Assembly (NCBI GenBank): GCA_945865175.1
Contig: CAMBDA010000012.1
Location: 1-64,000, forward strand
Length of the DNA: 64,000 nucleotides
Source: an uncultured Prevotellaceae bacterium
GTDB taxonomy: Bacteria; Bacteroidota; Bacteroidia; Bacteroidales; Bacteroidaceae
Direction: 5' to 3'
The position numbers were made by a program, and so were the translations under genes. Positions 6,951 to 15,358 of the stretch are shown piece after piece; the first letter of the stretch is position 1; each line of letters begins with the position of its first letter. The notes under the pieces are model-generated. The model saw only the letters and a list, made by a program, of their open reading frames with translations, had not been told where the DNA came from and searched no databases.

Positions 6951-8429
6951 TCATTGGATTGACTTTAGAATTATCCAACGCCCGTTCTTACGACCTCCTT
7001 CACGGGCTATAATGCCCTTTGCCTGAAGGTCGGCAAGGTCACGTTTGACAGTGATTGGTGACACCTTCATCTTTTGTATCATTTCATCTATTGTTATTGT
7101 ATCATCGAGGGTTATAAACCTTAGCATAAGATACTGTCTATCAGATATTTCTTTTATACAGTCTTTTGTATCATCTTTTGTGTCATTTATTGTATCATCT
7201 TTTGGGACATCTTTAGTGACATCTATTGGGACATCTATTGGGACACTCGCATTATAATCCGGCCTTTTGAATGTCACAGTCACGAAATAACCGTCTGTTG
7301 TCCACGTGGGAGTCTCAACATTACGATAGGCACAGGCATCGGTGATACGCTTCACGCCCGAACCCCATCTTTCAATATATGAGGTGCTGTAAAGCACATT
7401 GGCGATGAGCTTGTTGTGGGGATTTGAACTATGCGGCTGAGTGATGTTCTCAGCCGTGAGGGGAGGCACGAGATAGCCTGTATTGGTAATCTCGATGCGG
7501 TCGTCGTAGATGGCCAAATAGACAGGCAGACAATAGCGACCCCACTCGCGGTGACATAGGCTATTCAAGATACCCTCGCGCAATGCCTCGGCAGGCACCT
7601 CCAACCACTCGTCACGAATCAGACCGACGACCTTGCCGTGCATACTGAGGTGCTTGCGGAAGAAGTTCATCGCTTCGTTGAGCAGCACGAAGATATTGCC
7701 TTCTGCTTGTTGGGAGTCGATGAACTCGTTCTTGTCAGTGCCACGGAAACGTGCCAGACTGATAGAGAGTTGCAGGTACATGCCTGTCTCTTTAGTGAAC
7801 AGAGCCGTTGCTGCATTCAGCAGTTTGTCGCCGTCAAGCAGTTTCCATTTATCCAGAATGTCCTTGATGGATTCGGTCATGGCACTCTCCGGCATACGTC
7901 CACGCTCCACACCAAGACGTACCACACCACGAATCAAATTCTCATCGAGCGAGTCAATACCCTTGAAATCGGAAGGCTGACGCTCCCAAGCGAAGAAATC
8001 GGGCTTGCTTTGGCGCAGGCGCAGGTCGAACATATCGCGAGGCATTTCCTTGGTAGTGCTTTCCACCCGATAATAAGGACAGCCATGGTAGGTGTAGGGT
8101 ATGTTTCCCCACAACCATGCGTTGAAATACATGGCTATCGCTTTCTGGTTGGGACGGTCGGGAATATCAACATATTCCACACGCACATCCACCTGCGGCT
8201 CTAAATAACTCAGGGCCTGCGCTATCTCACGCTGGGTGTTGTCCGTCACTTCCTGACCCAGTATCTTCAAGGACGAAGGTGTCACTCCAAAGATGAGCCA
8301 TCCGCCTTCGGTGTTCAGAAAGGCACAAGCCGAATGCATGCCGTCTTTCAGCTCGCCCGTTGTCTTTTTCAACTCCAACTGGCGGTGCTCGTCATTTTTT
8401 ATCAATATCTCTAACTCCTCGTAGGTCAT
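6951..8429 (-). CDS. AlbA_2 / Schlafen-type putative DNA-binding protein with C-terminal HTH
   Basis: A 492-residue protein. Residues about 10-130 form an AlbA_2 domain (HRQLELKKTTGE, then NTEGGWLIFGV). A middle segment, LREGILNSLCHREW and the later ERWGSGVKRI, matches the ATP-binding C-terminal region of this family. Residues about 445-490 form a winged helix-turn-helix (ITVKRDLADLQAKGI). Between them lies a low-complexity linker of four-residue units (VPID, VTKD, DDTK). Homologues are accessory regulators or defence-associated proteins; the specific function is unknown. Base composition is visibly more AT-rich than its neighbours and the gene stands alone between 32-bp direct repeats, both signs of transfer. 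Confidence 0.75.
   Translation of the reverse strand: MTYEELEILIKNDEHRQLELKKTTGELKDGMHSACAFLNTEGGWLIFGVTPSSLKILGQEVTDNTQREIAQALSYLEPQVDVRVEYVDIPDRPNQKAIAMYFNAWLWGNIPYTYHGCPYYRVESTTKEMPRDMFDLRLRQSKPDFFAWERQPSDFKGIDSLDENLIRGVVRLGVERGRMPESAMTESIKDILDKWKLLDGDKLLNAATALFTKETGMYLQLSISLARFRGTDKNEFIDSQQAEGNIFVLLNEAMNFFRKHLSMHGKVVGLIRDEWLEVPAEALREGILNSLCHREWGRYCLPVYLAIYDDRIEITNTGYLVPPLTAENITQPHSSNPHNKLIANVLYSTSYIERWGSGVKRITDACAYRNVETPTWTTDGYFVTVTFKRPDYNASVPIDVPIDVTKDVPKDDTINDTKDDTKDCIKEISDRQYLMLRFITLDDTITIDEMIQKMKVSPITVKRDLADLQAKGIIAREGGRKNGRWIILKSIQ
7161..7246. repeat. 12-base tandem repeats inside the AlbA_2 gene
   Basis: Degenerate 12-base units, the clearest being two copies of GACATCTATTGG at 7219-7242, encode the four-residue repeats of the linker. 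The period is a multiple of three, so copy number change would keep the frame. Confidence 0.65.
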
Positions 8430-8572
8430 ATCTCGCTACTTTATTATCAAAAAGGTTATCAACTCGAAGTCGTCAAGCCCTGTAAATATCACTGAAAAAC
8501 AGACAGCTAGCCCTATGAATACCCCTAAAAACTGTTGAAAATAGTTGTCGGGTATCAAACTTGGGTTACAAA

Positions 8573-8611
8573 AACAGTCGGGTTGTTCCTACGGATGATA
8601 ACCCGACTGTT
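8573..8611. terminator. Perfect 12-bp hairpin upstream of the AlbA_2 gene
   Basis: Arms AACAGTCGGGTT (8573-8584) and AACCCGACTGTT (8600-8611) are exact complements with a 15-base loop. There is no long T-run on either side. It lies between the AlbA_2 start and the ctp 3' end and could end ctp transcription or be a recombination substrate. Nothing else was identified in 8430-8572. Confidence 0.55.
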
Positions 8612-8623
8612 CTGTATGCCCGG

Positions 8624-8682
8624 AATGAGTGTTGTCTGACAGGTGCAAGTCCCCAACGAGCCCTGATAGTGGGACTCGTATA
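8624..8682 (+). other. Possible group II intron 5' fragment
   Basis: The stretch containing GACAGGTGCAAGTCCCC (8638-8654) followed by AACGAGCCCTGATAGTGGGA resembles the 5' domain I of bacterial group II introns as I remember them. AGTCCC (8648-8653) can pair with GGGACT (8671-8676). No reverse transcriptase and no intron 3' end are present, so at most it is a remnant. Bacterial IIC introns insert just after hairpins, and a perfect hairpin ends 12 bases upstream. This is a resemblance only. Confidence 0.25.
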
Positions 8683-8687
8683 TTGGC

Positions 8688-8719
8688 ATGGCGGACGGAC
8701 TACCGCGCCTGTGCCGGCA
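8688..8719. repeat. 32-bp direct repeat, right copy (ctp 3' end)
   Basis: Identical to 6901-6932. It includes the final codons and stop (8700-8702) of the ctp gene plus 12 bases beyond. Integration at the 3' end of a gene with restoration of its coding end is the usual behaviour of site-specific integrases, but none is encoded between the copies. Confidence 0.9.
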
Positions 8720-10337
8720 CTTTCATCGGACCTGGCTGAGGCATTACCATGCCTTCATGGATGAGGCTGATGGCCTTGTCGATGGTGGGGTCACCCACAT
8801 TGACGTACTGTACATACTCCTCCATCGACCTTACGTTGTAGATGATGTTGCCGATGAGGTTCTGCTCAAACAGGCGACGGCTCTTGCGGAGCAGGAGGTT
8901 GCGCTTGCGCAGGCCTTTCTTGTCGGCAAATTGGGCAAACTGTTCGCTCAGGTTCTGGCGTTCCAGATGGGCCTGCAGTTTGGAAAGAGTGGAGAAGGAT
9001 TCCAGCCTGGTGCGCTGCTCATCGGTGTATTTGAATGCAAACTGTCTGAGCAGTCCGGTAATGACGGCTTCCTTATAGTAGGATGTGAGCTCAGATGTGT
9101 CTTCGGGCACAAAGTAGTCGGGCATGATGCCGCCTCCGCCATACACGATGCGTCCCATCGAGGTGGCGTACTCCGGTCCGTCCTGATGGATGCTGTCTTG
9201 CGAGAAATATTCGCCACGTTCATAGCGGGCGATGAGATCCATTTCATAGTCTTCGTCGTGTCCTTTTACGTAGGGCTTCTGGATGCAGCGGCCGCTGGGG
9301 GTGTAGTAGCGGGCTACGGTGAGACGCACCACACTGCCATCCCGGAACTCCATGGGCTGTTGCACCAGTCCCTTGCCGAAGGTGCGGCGGCCTACGATGC
9401 TTCCCCTGTCGTTGTCCTGCACGGCACCGGCCACAATCTCGCTGGCGCTGGCACTGCCTTCATCCACGAGCACCACCAGAGGAAGGTCCTGGAAGGAACC
9501 GCGTCCGTCGCTTACAAACTCCTCGCGTGGGCTCTTGCGTCCCTGGGTATACACGATGAGCTTGTTCTTGCTCAGAAACTCGTTGACCATCTGTATGGCG
9601 ATGTGCATGTAACCACCGCGGTTTCCGCGCAGGTCCAGGATGAGCGACTTCATTCCGGCTGCATTGAGGGAGGCCAGACAGGGTAGCATCTCGGCATAGG
9701 TGTGTTCGCCAAAGGTCTTCACGCGGATGTATCCGATGGCATCCTCAATCATGTAGCTGGCATCGATGCTCACTACGGGGATGTCACCCCTGACAACGGT
9801 GAAGGCGAGCAGTTCTTTTTCTCCATGGCGCTTGATGTACAGTTTTACCGTGGAACCTTTGGGGCCCTTCAGTTTCCTCATCACCTGGGTGTCCGGGAGA
9901 CCCACAAGCACGGTGGTATCGGCCTTTACAATGCGGTCGCCTGCCAGCAGGCCCACTTTCTCGGCTGGTCCGCCAGGAATGAGTGACATTACGTTTACGG
10001 TGTCTTCCTGTATGGTGAAACTTACGCCTATGCCTGAGAAAGAACCCTTGAGGTCTTCCGAGGCTTCCTCTGCGTCCTTGGCCCCGATATAGCTGCTGTG
10101 CGGGTCCAGTTCGCTCAGGATTTCAGGCATGGCATCCTCTACGAGTGAGGCCATGTCTACGGTGTCTACATAGTTGTTGTCGATGAGCTGCAGCAGGTAG
10201 TTGAGCTTGTTGGAGCCGGTGTTGATGATGCTCAGACGGTTGCCCGAGAAATGGTTGGCATAAAATGTGCCGATGAGGATGCCCAGCACGATGCTCATGG
10301 CAATCACTATGGGTGTGAATCGTTTGTTGTTGTTCAT
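8700..10337 (-). CDS. ctp: C-terminal processing protease, S41 family
   Basis: A 545-residue tail-specific protease that cuts C-termini of envelope proteins. An N-terminal membrane anchor spans about residues 8-27, a PDZ domain about 95-180, and the S41 catalytic core about 190-350. The nucleophile lies in the GSASASE motif (294-300) and the general base Lys in TFGKG (Lys322). A C-terminal helical extension of about 150 residues is usual for Bacteroidota members. It is the last gene of a leftward run and lies 69 bases after the peptidase-deaminase fusion. The last six codons lie in the 32-bp repeat, so its end may have been rewritten by an insertion event. Confidence 0.92.
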   Translation of the reverse strand: MNNNKRFTPIVIAMSIVLGILIGTFYANHFSGNRLSIINTGSNKLNYLLQLIDNNYVDTVDMASLVEDAMPEILSELDPHSSYIGAKDAEEASEDLKGSFSGIGVSFTIQEDTVNVMSLIPGGPAEKVGLLAGDRIVKADTTVLVGLPDTQVMRKLKGPKGSTVKLYIKRHGEKELLAFTVVRGDIPVVSIDASYMIEDAIGYIRVKTFGEHTYAEMLPCLASLNAAGMKSLILDLRGNRGGYMHIAIQMVNEFLSKNKLIVYTQGRKSPREEFVSDGRGSFQDLPLVVLVDEGSASASEIVAGAVQDNDRGSIVGRRTFGKGLVQQPMEFRDGSVVRLTVARYYTPSGRCIQKPYVKGHDEDYEMDLIARYERGEYFSQDSIHQDGPEYATSMGRIVYGGGGIMPDYFVPEDTSELTSYYKEAVITGLLRQFAFKYTDEQRTRLESFSTLSKLQAHLERQNLSEQFAQFADKKGLRKRNLLLRKSRRLFEQNLIGNIIYNVRSMEEYVQYVNVGDPTIDKAISLIHEGMVMPQPGPMKVPAQAR

Positions 10338-10406
10338 TATGTCACTTGTTTATCCTATGAAACTTTGAATGGCCAGTGTGTCCACCCGGGTGGCACCGGC
10401 TGGCTG

Positions 10407-12869
10407 TCACTCTTCCTGTAGCGGGAGGCAATCCACTTCAATGCCGGCCTTCCTGAGCAGGTTGATGCCGTCCTGGAGGCGGTAGCTCCGGTTGTATACT
10501 ACCCTGCGAATGCCTGACTGGATGATGAGCTTGGCACATTCGATGCAAGGTGAGTCGGTAACATAGAGCGTGCCCCCTTCGCTGTTGTTGCCGCTGCGCG
10601 CGATTTTGGTGATGGCGTTGGCTTCGGCATGAAGCACATAGGGGAGGGTGACATTGTGCTCGTCCTCGCATACGTTGGGGAAGCCCGATGGAGTGCCGTT
10701 GTAGCCGTCGCTGATGATCATCTTGTCCTTGATGATGAGCGCACCCACCTTGCGACGCTGGCAATAGCTGTTCTCGCTCCATATCATGGCCATGCGCAGG
10801 TAGCGGCGGTCCAGCTCGGTGTGCCTGTCGGGAAGCCCGGGAATTCCCGTGCGGGTGAGTAGGGCATTGATGGTTGCGTCGCGTCCGCGGAAACGGCGGT
10901 AGAGCAGGTCGGGGGCTATGGTGTCGCCTTTGGAGAGTATGCAGTCGCGGAAACGATGGGCGGTGTCGGTATTGAAGATGCCCTCCTCGCGGAACATGGA
11001 GAAGGCGTCTGCATCCAGCACCTCGGCCCATTTGTAGCCATAGTAGCCGGCAGCATAGCCTCCGCTCATGATGTGTGAGAATTGCACGGACATGCAGCAT
11101 CCTTGGGGACGGGGCAGGAGGGTCGTGGGGCGCATGGCTTCGGCCTCAAACTGTTCCACATCGCCCTGGAAGGGGGTGCGCAGGGTATGGAAGGCCATGT
11201 CGAGCAGTCCGAACGAGAGCTGTCGCACACAGGCCCATGCAGCATTGAACTGACGGCTTTCCACGATGCGGTCCATCAGATTGCCGGGAATCTCCTCCCC
11301 GGTCTGCCAATGGCGGGCAAATGTATGGATGAACTGGGGCTCCGTGGCATAGTTCTCCATTATCTGGGAGGGAAGTTCCACAAAGTCCCACTTCACATTG
11401 GTGCCGCTGATGCTGGCAAAACGGCATTGCGAGAAGATGCCATGGAGGCAGTGCCCGAATTCGTGGAGAAACGTCTCCACCTCCCCCAGCGAGAGCAGGG
11501 AGGGCGTGTTGTCTGTAGGGGGTGTGAAATTGGCCGTGAGGCTTACATGTGGCCTTACGTCATTCCCTTTATCGTCCACGTATTGTTCCCTGTACTGGGT
11601 CATCCAGGCTCCGCTTTGTTTGCCCTTGCGGGGGAAGAAATCAGTGTAGAGCACGGCCAGGAAGCGGTTGTCACGGTCAAACACCTCATAGGTCTCCACC
11701 TGAGGGTGGAATACGGGAATGTCGGTGCGCTTGTGGAACCGTATGCCGTAGAGTCGGCCGGCGAGTGCAAAGATGCCGTCACGCACACGGTCGAGCGCGA
11801 AATAGGGTCGTAGCATTTCGCTGTCGATGGTGTATCTCCTCTGCCGCAACTTCTGGCTGTAGTACGGGAAATCCCATGGCTCCATCACAAAACCGTCCGG
11901 CTCGTTCTCGCGGGCAAGCGCCTCCACATCGTCCAACTGGCATTTTGCATGTGGAAGGGAGGCCTCGAGCAACTGCCTGAGCAGGCTGTCCACCTTTTTC
12001 TCGTTGCCGGCCATCCGCTGCTCCAGAGCCAGGGAGGCATAGTCGGGGTAGCCCAGAAGTTGCGCCTTTCTCAGACGCAGGTTCACAATCTCGCGCACGA
12101 TGTCGTTGTTGTCCAGGTCGTCGCCCTGGTTGCACAGGGTGTTGCGTGCCATATAGAGCCTCTGGCGTAGTCCTCTGTCCGCGGCATAGGTCATGAAGGG
12201 TTCATAACTGGGAGCGTGCAGGGTGAAGAGCCATCCCTTCTTTCCGGCTTCCCGGGCGGCTTCTGCAGCGGCCTTGATGGTGCGTTCGGGCAGGCCGGCT
12301 GTGTCCTTTTCGTCGGTGAGCACCATCTCGTAGGCGTCTGTGGCCTTGAGCAGGTGCTGGTTGAAAAGAAGGGACAATTGTCCCAGACGTGTGGAAATGC
12401 GGTCGTATTCCTGCTTGTCCTCCTCGCCGAGAAGGGCACCGTTACGCACAAAGGTGTCATAGGTCTTCTCCACCAGCCGCCGTTCGTCGGGCTGCAGCGT
12501 GTCCCTGTCCTCCCACACTTTCTTCACTTTTGCAAAGAGGGCCTCATTGTGGAGGATGGCGTTGCTGTGGGCGGTGAGCAGGGGCTGCATCTTCTGGGCC
12601 AGGGCATCCATTTCGTCGTTGGTGTTGGCACTGAGCAGGTTGTAGAAGACTGTTGTGGCACTTTCCAGCAGCTGGCCGGTGCGTGGCAGCACAACGTTTT
12701 CAAAGGTGGGGGGCTCGGGGCTTTCCACGATGCGCTGTATGGCAGCATCCTCCTGCTTCATGCCTTCGAGCATGGCTTCCTCGAAATGGGCGACCTTCAG
12801 ACGGTCAAAGGGTACGGTGCCGTGTGGGGTACCGTAGGGTATTTGTGAGAATGGGTTTTCGTGTAGCAT
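10407..12869 (-). CDS. M3 metallopeptidase (Dcp-like) fused to dCMP deaminase
   Basis: An 820-residue two-domain protein. Residues about 1-677 form an M3 oligopeptidase/peptidyl-dipeptidase with the zinc motif HEFGH at 469-473. Residues about 685-820 form a ComEB-type deoxycytidylate deaminase: HAEANAI starts at His747 and the PCIEC zinc ligands at Cys775 and Cys778. Both domains are complete, and the reading frame runs through the junction without a stop. In related bacteria the two are normally separate genes, often near S41 proteases (family knowledge). The start at 12869 is used because it precedes the conserved M3 N-terminus; the ORF extends 45 codons further into the Crp/Fnr gene. Fused activity is inferred, not shown. 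Confidence 0.9.
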   Translation of the reverse strand: MLHENPFSQIPYGTPHGTVPFDRLKVAHFEEAMLEGMKQEDAAIQRIVESPEPPTFENVVLPRTGQLLESATTVFYNLLSANTNDEMDALAQKMQPLLTAHSNAILHNEALFAKVKKVWEDRDTLQPDERRLVEKTYDTFVRNGALLGEEDKQEYDRISTRLGQLSLLFNQHLLKATDAYEMVLTDEKDTAGLPERTIKAAAEAAREAGKKGWLFTLHAPSYEPFMTYAADRGLRQRLYMARNTLCNQGDDLDNNDIVREIVNLRLRKAQLLGYPDYASLALEQRMAGNEKKVDSLLRQLLEASLPHAKCQLDDVEALARENEPDGFVMEPWDFPYYSQKLRQRRYTIDSEMLRPYFALDRVRDGIFALAGRLYGIRFHKRTDIPVFHPQVETYEVFDRDNRFLAVLYTDFFPRKGKQSGAWMTQYREQYVDDKGNDVRPHVSLTANFTPPTDNTPSLLSLGEVETFLHEFGHCLHGIFSQCRFASISGTNVKWDFVELPSQIMENYATEPQFIHTFARHWQTGEEIPGNLMDRIVESRQFNAAWACVRQLSFGLLDMAFHTLRTPFQGDVEQFEAEAMRPTTLLPRPQGCCMSVQFSHIMSGGYAAGYYGYKWAEVLDADAFSMFREEGIFNTDTAHRFRDCILSKGDTIAPDLLYRRFRGRDATINALLTRTGIPGLPDRHTELDRRYLRMAMIWSENSYCQRRKVGALIIKDKMIISDGYNGTPSGFPNVCEDEHNVTLPYVLHAEANAITKIARSGNNSEGGTLYVTDSPCIECAKLIIQSGIRRVVYNRSYRLQDGINLLRKAGIEVDCLPLQEE

Positions 12870-12897
12870 CTGTTTCTTGGGATTGTTGTAGGGTATG

Positions 12898-13617
12898 TTA
12901 TGCAGGGTCTTGCCCGGGCGACAGTGTGGCATGGAGGAGGCTGCGTGTGAGCCGTTTTGTGTCGGGCACGGTGATTTCGCGCCGGCGCAGTTCCACCAGT
13001 CCATGCTTCTCCATCATTCCCAGTGTACGGCTGATGGTGAGTCTTGTTTCATGAAGATGGTCGGCCAGGTCTTCCATCTTGGCGCGTAGTGTCTTCGGGC
13101 CTGTAGGGGAGATGGAGAGGTCGTTTATCATGTGCCCGATGCGCATCCATACAGCTTCGGGCGAGGGCCGCCTCAGCTGTTCGCCCAGACGCTGTATCTG
13201 AGCCGAGAGATGATTGAGCAGGTTCATGCGGAAAACGTCGTTCCGTGTCACCATGAGTGCAGCATCCTGCTTGCTCAGGACGAGCAGTGTGGCATCGGTG
13301 TGGGCCATGTAGTCGCAGCAGAATGTGCATTGAAGACCATAGAGCGATTCAGGCTCTATAATGGCTGGTGCTGTCACCACTTCCTCCAGTACAAACCGTC
13401 CGTCGGGGCTGGTGATGCGCCTTACAAGGGAACCCACTGCCAGAAAATACAGCATGTTGCATATCGTGTGGGCATGGATGAAAGGCTTGGGGTGGACTTG
13501 TGCCGTGTAGTGCACTTCGCTGGCCATTTCTTGAATCATGGCCAGGTCGCGTCCGTTCATGCCTTGGAGGATGGGAAGCCGGGAGAGTATGGCATACATT
13601 TGTTTTGTTTCAATCAT
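12898..13617 (-). CDS. Crp/Fnr family transcriptional regulator
   Basis: A 239-residue regulator. Residues about 20-140 form a cyclic nucleotide-binding-like beta barrel and residues about 165-225 a winged helix with the recognition helix in ETRLTISRTLGMMEK. The N-terminal four-cysteine pattern of Fnr is not present, and the Arg/Ser phosphate-binding cassette of Crp is not obvious, so the ligand is unknown. It sits between apbE (27 bases upstream) and the peptidase-deaminase fusion (28 bases downstream), probably within one transcript. It may regulate this run or respond to redox state; neither is shown by the sequence. Confidence 0.85.
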   Translation of the reverse strand: MIETKQMYAILSRLPILQGMNGRDLAMIQEMASEVHYTAQVHPKPFIHAHTICNMLYFLAVGSLVRRITSPDGRFVLEEVVTAPAIIEPESLYGLQCTFCCDYMAHTDATLLVLSKQDAALMVTRNDVFRMNLLNHLSAQIQRLGEQLRRPSPEAVWMRIGHMINDLSISPTGPKTLRAKMEDLADHLHETRLTISRTLGMMEKHGLVELRRREITVPDTKRLTRSLLHATLSPGQDPA

Positions 13618-13644
13618 CTTTTTCTAGGTGGGGTAGATAGCTGG

Positions 13645-14757
13645 TTAGTGAATGGAATGGGCCGACTGTTGGTCGATGTCCTTTTTAAGGGCCTCGCTCA
13701 TCCATACACGGTATCCTTGCGGAGTGTCGTAGATGAAATAGGCCTTTAGCTTGGGGTTGCGGGCAAGCACCTCGCGTGCCTTGTCAAGTCCCAGCACCAT
13801 AAAGGCGGTGGCATAGGCATCGGCGGTGGCGCAGTCGGGGGCTACCACGGTGCTGCTGAGAATGGAGTGTTGCACGGGATATCCCGTACGGGGGTCGATG
13901 GTGTGGGCAATCTTTCGTCCCTCGGCGATGTAATAGTTGCGATAGTTGCCGCTGGTGGCCAGGGCGCAGTCGTTCGTGCGGAGGATGGTCTGGAGCTCGT
14001 TGTTGGTGGAGGTGCTGTCATCATCCGGCTTGTTCACTCCGATGCGCCAGGGCTGGTTCTTGGGATTTACTCCGCGCGCCACGATTTCCCCGCCGATTTC
14101 TATCATATAGTTGCGAATGCCTTTGCTGGCAAACAGGGCTGCCACCCTGTCCGTGGCAAATCCCTTGGCCACAGCGCTGAGGTCGACCACCATTGCTGGG
14201 TCGTCCTTCACAAACCTGTGATTGACAATGCCTACGCGTTGCCATCCCACTAGGGCCCTAAGGCTGTCCACCTGAAGGCTGTCGGGCCTGATGCCGTGTT
14301 TGAAGCCAAAGCCCCAGGCATTTACCAGCGGGGCCACGGTCACATCAAAGGCCCCTTCCGTGTCCTTGCTCACGGTGGTGGCGATTTCCATTACCTGTTC
14401 AAGGAGCGAGTCTGTGCGGTCAGACCGCGAACTGTTGATCTGGCTGATGGTGCTTTGCGGGTTGAACATGGACAGGGAGCGGTCCACGTCGTGCAGCACC
14501 GCCAGGATGTCGGATGTAAGCAGCGTGTCGCTCTGGTAGGTGGTGTGGAACACGGTGCCAAAGATGGTGCCCTCGTGGCGCTGGTAGGGTGTCTGTTGGC
14601 TAAGCTTGTGGGTGATGGCTAGATAGCTGCCCACAGCCAGCATCAACAGAAAGGGCAGATGCCATTTGCGCAGCCTGGGCCTGGTTTCAGCCGTGTGGCT
14701 GGAAGGGGGCACTTGTTGTGGAGTCGGTTGACCGCTGTCCATTGTGTTTCTGTTCAT
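13645..14757 (-). CDS. apbE: FAD:protein FMN transferase ApbE
   Basis: A 370-residue flavin transferase that moves FMN from FAD to a Thr of target proteins such as NqrB, NqrC and RnfG/D. A membrane anchor lies at about residues 33-49, after a basic cytoplasmic start, so the enzyme faces the periplasm. Family motifs seen: VDLSAVAKGFATDRV, IEIGGE, and HTIDPRTGYPV. The nqr operon with both flavinylation motifs lies 43 kb away in the same window and is a likely client. It is cotranscribed with mntP upstream (22-base gap) and the Crp/Fnr gene downstream. Confidence 0.92.
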   Translation of the reverse strand: MNRNTMDSGQPTPQQVPPSSHTAETRPRLRKWHLPFLLMLAVGSYLAITHKLSQQTPYQRHEGTIFGTVFHTTYQSDTLLTSDILAVLHDVDRSLSMFNPQSTISQINSSRSDRTDSLLEQVMEIATTVSKDTEGAFDVTVAPLVNAWGFGFKHGIRPDSLQVDSLRALVGWQRVGIVNHRFVKDDPAMVVDLSAVAKGFATDRVAALFASKGIRNYMIEIGGEIVARGVNPKNQPWRIGVNKPDDDSTSTNNELQTILRTNDCALATSGNYRNYYIAEGRKIAHTIDPRTGYPVQHSILSSTVVAPDCATADAYATAFMVLGLDKAREVLARNPKLKAYFIYDTPQGYRVWMSEALKKDIDQQSAHSIH

Positions 14758-14779
14758 AATCAGATGTCGTATTTGTATT

Positions 14780-15358
14780 TTATAACCATTTGTCTATCCA
14801 CTCGGTGAGCGCAATTCTGCAGGCCAGGGCAATCAGCACGATGCCGCCTGCCGGTTCGGTCGGCCAGCTGATGCGCTGGGCTGCACGTATGCCTGCCACT
14901 AGGCCCGCTATGGATATGGCCCATGAACAGAAACTGATGACTGCCACGGGATAAATCATACGGGAGGCCGTGTAATGGATACAGGTCAGTGACACACCCA
15001 CAGCAAAGGCATCGATGCTTGTGGCCACGGCCATCAGCAGGGTGTCCTGCAGTCCTGGAATCCGGCCCGGGACCGATGTGCGCTGGGATTTCCTGCCTTC
15101 GTGTAGCATCTTCAAGCCCAGAAGCAGCAGCATGGATGCCGCTACCCATGGTCCGATGCGGACGATGATGCCGCTCAGGAGCGAGGCACCGGCAAATCCC
15201 AGTATCGTCATTCCTCCTTGAAACAGGCCAAAGGACAGGGCCATTGTCATCATTGGAACCCACACCCATCGACGGGCACCTACACCAGTGGCCAGACTGA
15301 TGGCCAGGCAGTCCATGGCAAGCGCCACACCCAGCATCCATATTTCCAGGTGGCTCAT
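14780..15358 (-). CDS. mntP: Putative manganese efflux pump MntP
   Basis: A 192-residue inner membrane protein with six predicted helices. Paired acidic motifs characteristic of MntP are visible: ALAMDCLAISLATG in helix 1 and VATSIDAFAVGVSL in the second half, each with the Asp used for Mn2+ transport. Its start overlaps the stop of the DUF6048 gene (ATGA at 15355-15358). It exports manganese when intracellular levels are high. An mntP RNA switch upstream is not expected because the gene is internal to an operon, and none was noticed. Confidence 0.88.
   Translation of the reverse strand: MSHLEIWMLGVALAMDCLAISLATGVGARRWVWVPMMTMALSFGLFQGGMTILGFAGASLLSGIIVRIGPWVAASMLLLLGLKMLHEGRKSQRTSVPGRIPGLQDTLLMAVATSIDAFAVGVSLTCIHYTASRMIYPVAVISFCSWAISIAGLVAGIRAAQRISWPTEPAGGIVLIALACRIALTEWIDKWL

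Noticed and set aside
8688..9686. A 332-codon plus-strand frame opposite ctp
   Set aside because: Shadow of the S41 protease gene; begins inside the 32-bp repeat by chance.
12870..13004. Extension of the peptidase-deaminase fusion protein by 45 codons upstream
   Set aside because: That part runs into the Crp/Fnr gene and lacks the conserved start of M3 peptidases; the ATG at 12869 fits better.
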